A stretch of DNA of 64,000 nucleotides. Source: Wyeomyia smithii (taxonomy: Eukaryota > Arthropoda > Insecta > Diptera > Culicidae). Under the pieces are notes generated by a model. It saw nothing but the letters and a program-made list of their open reading frames with translations, had not been told where the DNA came from and searched no databases. A program made the translations under genes and the position numbers. The DNA is taken from contig NC_073695.1 of the NCBI RefSeq assembly GCF_029784165.1, forward strand, positions 211,563,781 through 211,627,780, in the 5' to 3' direction. Of this stretch, positions 22,701-34,700 are shown in pieces (within the stretch, counting starts at the first letter, position 1; each line of letters begins with the position of its first letter).

Positions 22701-25700
22701 GTCTCAAACCGACGCGATCTACACTGATCTGACTGCTGCATTTGACAAGATTAACCACCGCATTGCCATTGCAAAACTGGACCGATTTGTTTTCTCTGGC
22801 AACCTGTTGAGCTGGCTGGATTCTTATCTCTCAGGACGGACGATAAGTGTGAAAATTGGCGACGATTTATCTGAATCATTCTCTGCAACTTCAGGGATTG
22901 CACAAGGAAGTCACTTGGGCCCGTTAATGTTCCTGCTTTTCTTCAACGACATAATAAAATCATTAAAATGTCCCCGACTGGCATTTGCGGACGATCTGAA
23001 GTTATTTCTCAAAATCAATAATAACAGCGACGCTCTATTTCTGCAACAACAGTTGAACGAATTTTCACACTGGTGTGAACTGAATCGCATGGTTCTTAAT
23101 CCCACCAAGTGCCAACTAATTACTTTCACGAGGAAAAACAACCCACTGATTTTCGAGTATAATCTGAACGGCGCACCATTACAGCGTGTAGACCATGTTA
23201 ACGATGTTGGAGTTATTATCGACGCTAAAATCACATTTAAGCAACATGTCTCCTTCATCGTTGCGAAAGCTTCCAGGCAGTTGGGACTGATTATTCGAAT
23301 GACACGCGACTTCAGGAACATTCGCTGCTTGGTTTCTCTTTACATTTCACTGGTTCGGTCCTGTCTGGAATACTGCTATCCAGTTTGGGTCCCTCATTAG
23401 AACAACGCAATTCATCGCATCGAAAGCATCCAGCATCGGTTTATTCGCTATGCCCTCCGTTTGCCCCCTTGGAGACAGCCTATGCGGAATACTCGGTACG
23501 AAGACCGTTGTCAGCTCCTTCATATTGACACACTTTAACTGCGCCGAGAAACAGCACGCGCCATGGTGGTTTCCGACGCCCTCACCGCTAGGATTGATTG
23601 CCCTACAATTCTCCGTCAGATCAATTTAAACGCACCCTCAAGAGTATTACGCAGAGTTTCATTGCTTCACATTCCATTCCGCCGCACCAACTACAGCGCA
23701 AACAGTGCCATTATTGGCCTTCAAAAAGCGTTCAATCGTGTTTCACAAGTGTTCGATTTTCATCTGTCTGCTCGCGTCATCAGGTCTAAATTTGTTTCAA
23801 TGTTCCGTAGTTTATTGTATTGATGTATTAGTTTATTAATGCTTTAGTAACCACTAGGGCTATTTCTGCCTGTTGGTAATTTGTAAATAAATAAATTGAT
23901 ACCGTTTCCCAGTGATGATTCGTTCGGTTTCAACAGTTCATAATAAATAACATCGATATAATCCCACGCCTCCCCAGCTGGTCTCGAGATACGATGCTGG
24001 CCTAACAAGCCAGTCATCGTAGGTTCGAGTTTCGACTCGGGAGAGATCGTAGCGCTAGCCCCGCAATTGTCCTGTACACTTAACGGTTGGCTGCAAAGTC
24101 TGTGTATAGTAAACAGAAACTCAAGTTCCGAATCGGAATGTAGCACCAAGGCTTTGCTTTGCTTTTTATAATCCCACCAAATGTACAGCATAAACTTTGC
24201 AGCAAATATATATGGGCGAGCCGAAAGTCATCACCGGTAACGATACGCAGGAGAAAACCCTTACTTTTTTGCTGCTGAGGTAATTGTTAAAAACGACGCT
24301 CAACGTTCTTTGGTTCCGAATCACAAGAAACCCAAGTTCCTTGATTTAAAAAGCATGCAATTGCTTGAAAATGGCTTGGCGGGTAACTCCTAGTGTCGAA
24401 GCAAGTTGTTCCTGCATTTGGAGCCTCATCGAATAATCCTCCAATTTAGTGTCTTCGAAGGTTTTTTGCCTTCCTTTACGCGAACAGTCATTAACATCAA
24501 AATGACCGTCTTTAATGCGACGGAACTGAACGACGTTGTTCTAAACATTTCTGAAACATTTTCAACTTTCGATGCGCTTTAACTATCGTTTCCTTTGAAC
24601 GCGATAAAGACATTTTCACACAACTAAAAGTATATTTTTTTTTTTTTCTTCACATAACATTTATTTGACACGGCACAAATACAATTTATTGTTTAACGGC
24701 GCCAATTATATCTGATGACTTAAAAACTAAAGCAAATTTTTTATCCTCGCTGCCGACTACGAGCTGAAATTAAGTCTAACTTAAAACTAGCATGGGATTT
24801 CCAATCAGTGTTTTGTTGTTCAATGGTTGTCTGATAATCGTCGAATGGCATGTATGGATTCGTTCTGCTGAGCCACGATGTCGTGAGTTGGGACAGAGGC
24901 TCGTAGTCCTTGGGTCCTGGTTCTATTGTGCGGGGTCTGGTTGCTGGTTTTGTGCTTAAGGTTCAAACGTGTTCTTGTCGTTTTGTTGGGTGTAGACGGA
25001 GGGGAACGGGACTAGACTGGGGCGTGGATGGATTTCAGGAAAACGTATATAAGGGACATGTAGGATAGGTCACGGCTCGCCAAGACATCACGAACAGGAA
25101 CAGCCGGCTGTCTACCCTCGGCCTGCAGGGAAGCTATTAATTTAGACCTGGCGTCACGGTGTACAGGGCATGACCAAACCACATGCTCTATGTCGTGATA
25201 ACCTTCACCACAGGCACAGATACCACTTTCCCCGAGCCCAACACGACGGAGGAGCGCGTCAAATCTATAGTGATTGGACATAAGCCGGGACATCACGCAA
25301 ATGAAATCCCGACCTACATCCAACCCCTTGAACCACGGGTTCGTCGATACTTTGGGGATTATGGAATGTAACCACCTTCCCAATTCCCCTCTGGTCCAAG
25401 CATTTTGCCAACTGATGATCGTATTCTGACGTACAAGTGCGAAAAATTCATTAAAGGCAATTGGTCTTTCATAAATATCACCGTTTGTTGCGCCCACCTT
25501 AGCCAAAGAGTCCGCTTTCTCATTACCCGGTATCGAGCAGTGAGAAGGGACCCACGCTAAGGTAATCTGAGTAGATTTTTCGGATAAAGCACTCAGATAT
25601 TCCCGTATTTTCCCCAGGAAATACGGAGAGTGCTTAACATCTTTCATCGATCGGAGAGCCTCAATGGAACTGAGACTGTCCGTAAAGATGAAATAATGGT

Positions 25701-28700
25701 CCGTAGGCGTTTTTTCGATAATCCCTAGGGTGTACTGAATTGCATCTAATTCTGCGACGTAAACAGAAGCAGGATTATCGAGCTTATGGGAGACGGTTAA
25801 ATTGTTATTGAAGATACCGAAGCCAGTGGACCCATCAAGAAGTGATCCGTCAGTGTAGTACATATTGTCGCAGTTGATGTTTCGATATTTATTGGAAAAA
25901 ATTTTAGGGATCTGCTGCACGCGTAAATGATCCGGGATTCCACGAGTTTCTTCTATCATGGATGTATCGAAAAACACAGTAGAATCAGAAGTATTTGATA
26001 AGTCGACACGATTTGGAATATTCGAAGAAGGGTTAATATTTTGGGACATGTGATTGAAATACAATGTCATAAAACGGGTTTGAGAATTAAGTTCGATTAA
26101 CCTTTCAAAATTTTCAATCACGGGACGGTTCAAGACCTCACATTTGATTAGAATACGAGAAGACAGGCTCCAGAAGCGGTTTTTCAATGGTAGTACTCCA
26201 GCTAAAACCTCCAAACTCATCGTATGGGTCGACTGCATGCAACCTAAGGCGATACGCAAACAACGATATTGTATTCGCTCCAGTTTGATCAAATGTGTGT
26301 TTGCTGCGGAGCGGAAGCAGAAACACCCGTATTCAATAACAGACAATATCGTTGTTTGGTAAAGCCTTATAAGGTCTCCTGGATGGGCTCCCCACCATTG
26401 TCCGGTTATTGTACGAAGAAAATTCACTCTTTGTTGACATTTTTTCATCAGATACCTCACGTGACAACCCCAGGTGCCTTTAGAGTCGAACCAGACACCA
26501 AGATATTTGTGTACCAAAACCTGAGAAATCGTTTTACCCATTAATTGTGTTTGAAGCTGAGCAGGTTCATGCTTCCTAGAAAAAACTACTATCTCAGTCT
26601 TCTCCGGAGAGAATTCGATACCGAGCTGTAAAGCCCAAGCAGACAAATTGTCCAAGGTATCTTGCAATGGTCCTTGCAAATCGGCAGCTTTGGCTCCTGT
26701 AACAGAGATTACACTGTCGTCTGCAAGTTGTCTTATCGTGCATGAATTTGCCAGACATTCGTCGATGTCATTTACATAAAAGTTGTAAAGAAGGGGGCTT
26801 AAACATGAGCCCTGGGGAAGACCCATGTAGCTAATGCGAAAAGTTGCCAAATCGCCATGCGTAAAATGCATGTGCTTTTCGGACAACAAATTGTGCAAAA
26901 AATTGTTCAAAATTGGAGAAAATCCTTGTCGGTGAAGTTTACCCGAAAGAATGTCAATAGAAACGGAATCAAAAGCCCCCTTAATGTCCAAGAACGCAGA
27001 CGCCATTTGTTCTTTACGAGCATACGCCAGCTGAATATCTGTTGAAAGCAACGCAAGACAATCATTCGTCCCTTTGGCACGGCGGAAGCCAAATTGAGTT
27101 TCTGATAGTAGACCATTTGATTCGACCCAGTGGTCTAAACGACGGAGTATAATTTTTTCCATCAATTTCCGGATACAGGATAGCATTGCAATCGGCCTAT
27201 AAGAGTTGTGATTAGAAGCTGGTTTCCCTGGTTTTTGGATGGCGATCACCTTCACTTGCCTCCAATCCTGCGGTACAATGTTTTGCTCCAGGAACTTATT
27301 GAACAAGTTCAACAAGCGCCTCTTGGCATTGCCGGGTAGATTCTTCAACAAGTTGAATTTGATTCTATCTAATCCAGGCGCGTTATTGTTACAGGACAGG
27401 AGGGCAACTGAAAATTCTGCCATCGTTAAAGGTGATTCTATCGCGTCGTGGCCCGGAGACGCATCGCGAACAATATTTTGCTCAGGAACAGAGTCCGGAC
27501 ATACTTTCCTGGCAAAATCAAATATCCACCTACTTGAAGACTCCTCGCTTTCGTTGACCGTTACGCGATTCCGCATTCTTCGGGCTGTGTTCCAAAGAGT
27601 GCTCATCGATGTCTCCCTCGACGTCTCGTTCACGAACCGACGCCAATATCCACGTTTCTTTGCTTTAGCCAAGCTTTTAAGCTTGGTATCAAGCTCCGAA
27701 TACCGTAAATAGTCGCCAGGTATACCTCCCGTCTGGTAGGCCTTAAACGCGTCGGATCTTTGCGTGTAGACATCGGAGCACTCTTGGTCCCACCACGGAG
27801 TGGGAGGCCGTTCTTTGATCGTTACGCCGGGATATTTCTTCGTTTGGGCTTGCAACGCGGCGTCGAGAATCAAGCCCGCGAAGAGGTTGTATTCTTCAAG
27901 TGGTGAATGATGTTGAATCGACTCGACCGCTTTTGAAATCATTTCCTCGTATAACTTCCAATCGACATTTCGTGTGAGGTCATACGGAATGTCAATTGGT
28001 CGCATGCGAGTTGACCCGTTAGTAATTGAAATAAGAATAGGCAGATGGTCGCTACCGTGAGGATCGAGGATTACCTTCCATGTGCAATCCAACCGTAGCG
28101 ACGTCGAACATAAGGATAGATCCAAAGCGCTTGGGCGCGCTGGAGGTTTCGGGATACGTGTCATTTCACCGTTGTTTAAAATAGTCATGTCGAAGTCATC
28201 GCAAAGGTTATAGATTAAAGAGGAGCGGTTATCATTGTATGGGGAACCCCAAGCCACGCCATGAGAGTTGAAGTCTCCCAAAATCAAACGTGGCGAGGGA
28301 AGAAGTTCTATTAAATCAAAGAGCAACCGTTGCCCAACCTGTGCTCTGGGAGGAATATATATTGAGGCAATACAAAGCTCTTTACCTTGTATTGTCATTT
28401 GACATGCGACAACTTCGATGCCTGGAATCGAGGGGAGGTTAATACGATAGAAAGAATAGCACTTTTTAATCCCTAAAAGTACTCCTCCATATGGGGTGTC
28501 TCGATCAAGGCGAATAATATTAAAATCATGGAAGTTGAGATCAATATTTGAAGTAAGCCAAGTTTCACAAAGGGAAAATGCATCGCATTTGTTTTTATTT
28601 ATCAAAACTTTAAACGAATCAATTTTTGGTAAAATACTTCTACAATTCCACTGTAAGACAGAGATAGAATCCTTCATATACGCAGTTGAATTAGGCATCG

Positions 28701-31700
28701 AAGGATACAATCGCTGCAAGGAGAGGCCATTGGGCAGTCAACTGCTTCAAAAATGATCTAACTGTTGGGAGGAATGCTGTAAGAAAAATTTTAATTGGAT
28801 CGGGTACATTGAAAGTTTCAAAAATCCAGTCCACAATGTCAGAAAATTTCACTAATCCAGAGTTTGTTTCATCAACTGGGAGTGTAAAAGGAGCAACTGG
28901 GGTTTTAGATGTTCCTGGCAGTGCTGGGAACTCCTTCTGGGACTTTAAATTTGCCAGCCCAGGAGGAGTTTGCTTCGGTTTTTCCTCAGCACTGTTTGGT
29001 TTGTTTGTAACTTTCATTTCACTTTGAGAAATCTTAGGACCTTTTCTGGGAAGTTTAGGAGAGGAAATATTTTTCCTCTTTCTAGACTCCCCAGGATTGG
29101 CGTAAGATGCTCCCGCTGGTGAATCGTCAGAATCGGTTTCATCAGAGGACAACAGATCGAAGGGGTTCGAAGTAACGGGAGAAGTGGTAACGGTCTTCTT
29201 CAGCATGTCAGCGTAGGAACGCTTTAAACGCTCTTTGAGAGACCGTTTTATTTTATCCCTGCGCTGCATGTACACCGCACATGTCGAGAGCTCATGCAGA
29301 TTTTCTCCGCAGTGAATACACTTTTCAGCGTTAACACTGCAAGAATCATCCGCATGAGACTCCCCACACTTGCCACAACGTGCCTTATTGCAGCAGTAGG
29401 CGGCTGTATGGCCTAACTGCTTGCAATTCAGGCAGTTCATGACGCGGGGCACGTAGAGCCTCACAGGGAGACGAACCCGGTGGATCGAGACGTGGCTTGG
29501 TAGTGCAGACCCGGCGAACGTAACTCGAAACGAGTCTGACGGAGTGTATACTGTTTTGCCACCGATGATCGATGCTGACCGCAATTGCTTGCAGTCGAGC
29601 ACCTTTACTTCGGGACACGTTTTGTTCTTAAAGCACCCTTTGGCACTTTGCAGTACACACTCGACGGACAGACTCGAATCGGTTATGACACCGTCGATCT
29701 CCACGTCTCGTGCGGGTATGTAAACGCGATACTCGCGTGTGAAGAGCTCAGAGCAAGCTATATCGTTGGCCTCTTTCAGGTTACCGACCACGACACGGAG
29801 CTTGTTAGGCCGGACGGAATTTCGGTCACGCCCTTGTACTCCTTCGTCAGGTCTTTAGAAATCTGCAAGAGGTTCAACTTTTTCGATTTCGGTCCTGCCT
29901 TTGGCCGAAAATAAACAGTATAGCTGCCCTGGGCTCCGTCTGGGTAAAGCCTGGGGCGAGGGGGGACTGAAGAATGAACAGGGGAGGGGGTAACAGAAGG
30001 GTCAGGGTCAGAGGGGTTCGGGGATGGTGGCGCGGGAGGCGAGGGATCTACATCCATCGCGCTAAGTCTAGCGCACTAGCGCTGACAAGAACACGTACCT
30101 TTTTATTTCTCCCTTCCAGTAAGGTTGGTTGTCCGATCGTTCGAAGTAGCAGCCGTTACAGCCAGCAGCACCAATACAGCAGCACCAAACAGCCACCAGC
30201 AGCGAGCCAGGTGTGAGATCACTCCACACAGCGATACAACTCGCTGACACTGATGGCTTCTTCTTTTTCCTCGTTTGTGTCTCGTCCACTGCTGTAGCAC
30301 AATCCAGCCAGCAGCCAAATCGGCTTACGCACCAGCTGGCAGTCACGATGCGAGACATTTGCACAAAGGCACGACCTTGAACCCGGATTTATTTCACTCG
30401 ACCAGGCAAACAATGCCAACACTTGTTCACACGACTTTTGTTTTATACTCTATCGGACCGATCACCAAACACGTCCAGTACTGATGCGTGTTCGGCACAG
30501 AATGAACTAAAAGTATATGAGGCCACAAGAAAACCACTAACGCGTCAAGACCATATGTCTCAGCTTAATTGATTACGTTTCAGATATGAGCAATTCTCGC
30601 TGAAACTAGGCCACTAGGTGCACAAGGTCTTTCAAATTTGATATAAATACACATAGAAATAGAGCAAAAATGATAATGCCATTTATGTTTGATCGAATTT
30701 GCTGACCCCTTGGTCACCAAGGGGCGGAACAGTTTTCAGAAAAAATGAAATTTTAGCAATTCTTGATATACTGTTTGAGCTATATCTCTAAAATTCGTTA
30801 TGTAAAGTACTAGAAGTAGCACTTTTCCGTAAAGAGGAATGATAGGGCTTTCATTTGAAGTGATCAGAATTCAGGCTGCCATCTTGGATTATATCAGAAA
30901 AATGCAATTTCGACCGTGTTCGCAACTACCAATTTTCGATCTGAGACCAGCATTGGAAAGCTTTGAAAAAATGCTATAAGATGCAAGAAAAAAATTAGGT
31001 GAGCATCAGTGTTAACCCATCAATTGAACCTATTTTCCAAGCTGAGTTTCAAAATATTCAACGTACACCGCGCGATAACGTAGTAACCTGTCTACTGAGA
31101 CCAAGTGGATGCACATGTTATAACGCTACTCGCATTTTCAATAGTTTCTCAATAATGAGTCGTGCTCCAAAAAATTGAACCAATAGCATAAAATGACATC
31201 TTTTGCCTATAGAAAAGTCTATGCAAAGTTTCAGCCAAATTAAAAAAGACAATATAAATAAAATATTAAAACTGGGATTTTTTGTTGTTGAATTGCTTAG
31301 TAATAAGAAGCCTATCGCTTTGTTAGTATCAAACATGCTAGTGTTGTATTCATTTTTCTCACTAAACTCAAAAAAAAAAAAACAGTAGTGGCATACTAGC
31401 TGTAGCATCGATCGATTATGATAGGTATATGGAGCTAGTAGGGTTTTAACATGTGCATCCACTTGGTCTCAGTAGCCAGATTACTACGTTGATCGCGCGG
31501 TGTACGTTGATTATTTGAAAACTCAGCTTGGAAAATAGGTTCAATTGATGGGTCAACACTGATGCTCACCTAATTTTTTCTGGCATCTTATAGCATTTTT
31601 TCTCAGCTTTCCAATGCTGGTCTCAGCTCGAAAATCGGTAGTTACGAACACGGTCAAAATCGCAATTTTTCTGATATAATCCAATATGGTGGCCTAATTC

Positions 31701-34700
31701 AAGATGGCGGCCTAAATTCTGATCGCTTCAAATGAAAGCACTATCATTCCTCTTTATAGAAAAGTGCAACTTGTAGTACTTTACATTACGAATTCTAGAG
31801 ATATAGCTCAAATAATACATCAAGAATTGCTTAAATTTCAACTTTTCTGAAAACTGCTTCACCCCTTCAACAAATTCGATCAAACAAAAATGACATTATC
31901 ATTTTTTCTCTATTTCTAATAACTATGTGCATTCATATCAAATTTAAAAAACCTTGTGTAGGTATACCTATATCCTGGGTATAGCCTACCAGGACTTTCT
32001 CCAGAAAACCCTGTACGTGCCGTCGGCACGGAATTACAACTCGAGACTTGAGCGGTAGATTAAACTTACTTTATTTACACAAAAGCTTAAATTGTACCCT
32101 ACAGGTAACTCAGAGTGAAAGGCTTTTCCCCTTCGATCCGGTCACCACATACCTAGCTGTTCTATACTGGCCTATGGCATTTCTTGGCCTGTCTCTTGCT
32201 TGTGCTTAACATTTAGTACATTTTAGTGACTATTCATCGCGGAAGGCAAAGTATTTTCGCCAACGCTTGCATAGCAGAACCGTTCGCGGTCTTTCTTCAA
32301 GATTTGTCCGGTTTTCTTTACAAATGGTCTTGTTTTGGTGGACAACGGCAGACGGCCGTGTCCCGCTTTTACACTCTAGCTGTTTTCATTTCATTCAACA
32401 GAAGGCTTACTGTCTTTCGGACTAAGCTAAAAATGCACCGTATGACAAAACTCTGCGTGACGGAACATAAGGTATTTTCTGCGCGGGGTGTGACGTCACA
32501 CCTAGTGGCCTAGTTTCAGCGAGAATTGCTCATATGTGAAAATCAACCAGCACTTACTATTGGCGCGGGCGCCATCATCTTTTGCACTATTCATCTCAAG
32601 TTGTTATGTAAAAATTTTTAGAGGTCATTTCACTGGATTAAATATGGTACTGTAATATTCATTTCCATCAATTCCAATTAAAACAAAATTTAGTAACAAA
32701 GTTACAACTTCAGCTCTAATTTATTCGCAGCAGTTAAAAGATGTTTGGGACAGTTCTTAATGAACCTATATGATTTTTACTATATCTTGCTTAATTCAAA
32801 TATGATTTCATTCGAAATTATGGCTTCATTATCAAGCTTGTTTGTGATTGAGTTTGAACGACCGCACATTTCGTAGTTACTCCTCCGTGATGGATCTTAG
32901 CTAGTGAAGTTGCAAAAAAGAACCACTGTATCTTCTTCTTTTATCTCCCAGCTGGTCTCGAGGTACAATACTGGTCTAATAAGCCATTCGTTGTAGGTTC
33001 GAGTCTCGGCTCAAGAGAGACTGTTACTGTCAGTGGGTTTGCTTTAGCCCCGCAATCGTCCTGTGCACTAAACAGTTGGCTGCGAAGTCTGTGTATGATA
33101 AATGGAAAGTCGAGTTCCGAATTGGAGTGTAGCACCAAGGCTTTGCTTTGCTTTCACCATGTTCAATGAACAACAATTCAATAGCTCCCGCTTTGTATAG
33201 CACGATAACGATGCCGGCTACGTCCTAACGGTCGGTTTGGGAACCTCTGTTTACCTCTGCATCTCTAACGACTATAACGGAAAGGAAAGTTTTTTTGTCA
33301 CCGTGATTACTGACGGATTGTTGAATATTTTCACCACACGCCTATATATTGACTCTGCTGCTCTTCTCTACCGAGGCTCGTTAGTTACTCTGCCAAGTAG
33401 TTATAACTGCCTTGAAAGGTAATCATGACGATTTTTCTGGAATTTAGCATGAGGGAAGGCTCACAGTACGGGGATGGGAGGAGGGAACCTGAGAATAAAC
33501 CCATGCGTAAAAGTCCTTCTGACATCGAACGGCTTGATTCTACTGAGAACCGCTTCACGGACTCTGTAACCTTGAGGTTACCAGCTTCCTATTTATGATG
33601 ATAATTTCCTTAACAAAGGAAAAAAAAAACATGCGTCCCCATTTCAGCATAAAAACGTCGAACTTAAAAATAACCATGCGTCTCCTTCCTAGCATAGTTA
33701 ATGGAGATGCCGTGATCCAGACTTTTAAATCCACACCATGTAATAAACGGTATCAATTTTCGACTCCATTCGAATGAGAAGGACAATAAAAGTGGTTTTC
33801 CTTAAGAGGGTCTCCTCAAAAGTCGGCCTCAAAAAAATGTTTTTTCTTATTTTTTTTTTTCGAGGTTAAAAGTGACACATGAAAATAACCTGCTCATCTA
33901 AAGATAAGTTGAGGCATGAGAAAAACATGTGTTTATGAAACATTGAAGCAAAATGGTGGACTTATTAACAATCTCGCACGGCGGCGGCTCGTACTAATAT
34001 TTTAAACGCAAGAGCACTTTGTTCAATAATTTATGCTAACTTTATTTTCGGACATTTTTTTAATGAAAGTGCATATTTTTCTTGTGTGCTACAAGAGAAA
34101 AGGAAGGCCAAAATCGTGCACGCTTTTTATGTCGTTAACAACGAGCCGCTGTGTGAGAGTATTAATAAATCGATGAAAAATACCTATGCGTCCCCTTTTC
34201 AGTATTAAAACGTCGAACTTAAAAATAACAACGCGTCTCCTTTAAAAAAATTTAAAGGTGTTGCGGTGATTCAAATGTTCATGTTCATTCCATTGATAAT
34301 GGTAATCAACTTTCGACTCCTTTCAAATAACAGGAAAGTTAAAAAAATATACTCTCCTCGTCAGTGGGCTTTAAAAAAGGTGCGCATGAGAAAAAGAAAT
34401 GTTTCGAAGAAACTATAAAACAAAATGGCGGACTTATTAACATTCATGCACGGCAACTCGTGCTGGATTGGCGTGCGTGATTACAAAAAAAAACTGAAGA
34501 AAATTTTGTGTTTAACGCTTTTGATGCAAAAAAAGTTGCGATAATACGCTGTTTGAGTTGTTAGCGACGAGCCGCCGTGTGCGATAATATGTCTACCATT
34601 TTGTTTTTTAGCGATTTTTTTCTAGGTGGGGACATCCTTATAAGTCTCATGTTAAGTTCACGGTTGACCTGTGCTTGAGACTGTTAGTGAGACTTGAGAC

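Larger units (their letters stand above)
22500..24621 (-). pseudogene. mariner (mauritiana-like) transposase relic, split by insertions
   Basis: Minus-strand blocks in order: SRSKETIVKAHRKL (24605), KTFEDTKLEDYSMRLQMQEQ, LASTLGVTRQAIFKQLHAF, GTWVSCDSEPKNVERRF, SKGFLLRIVTGDDFRLAHIY (first catalytic Asp), MLYIWWDY (24185); then the SINE; then DVIYYELLKPNESSLGNG (23955-23900); then the CR1/Jockey-like LINE; then VILLQDNARPHSAKS (second Asp, 22575). At the 24621 end the I-clade LINE has inserted, so the true 5' end may lie beyond 30519. Several stops. Confidence 0.88.
24636..30504 (-). mobile_element. Nearly full-length I-clade non-LTR retrotransposon (5.87 kb)
   Basis: Minus-strand LINE with 5' UTR (about 30058-30504), ORF1 (gag-like), ORF2 (endonuclease, RT, RNase H), a 375-bp 3' UTR carrying AATAAA-type motifs and a short A tail. 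Flanked by the perfect 14-bp duplication AACTAAAAGTATAT at 24622-24635 and 30505-30518, so both ends are defined and the insertion is young. It landed in a mariner relic inside the PANK intron. ORF2 is intact and ORF1 has one frameshift. RNase H and two ORFs point to the I/Loner side of the Jockey-I group. Confidence 0.93.

Noticed and set aside
27239..27712. 157-codon plus frame inside the I-clade LINE, and similar plus frames over the RTE element (54195-54689, 56561-57076)
   Set aside because: Antisense shadows of LINE reading frames with no homology of their own.
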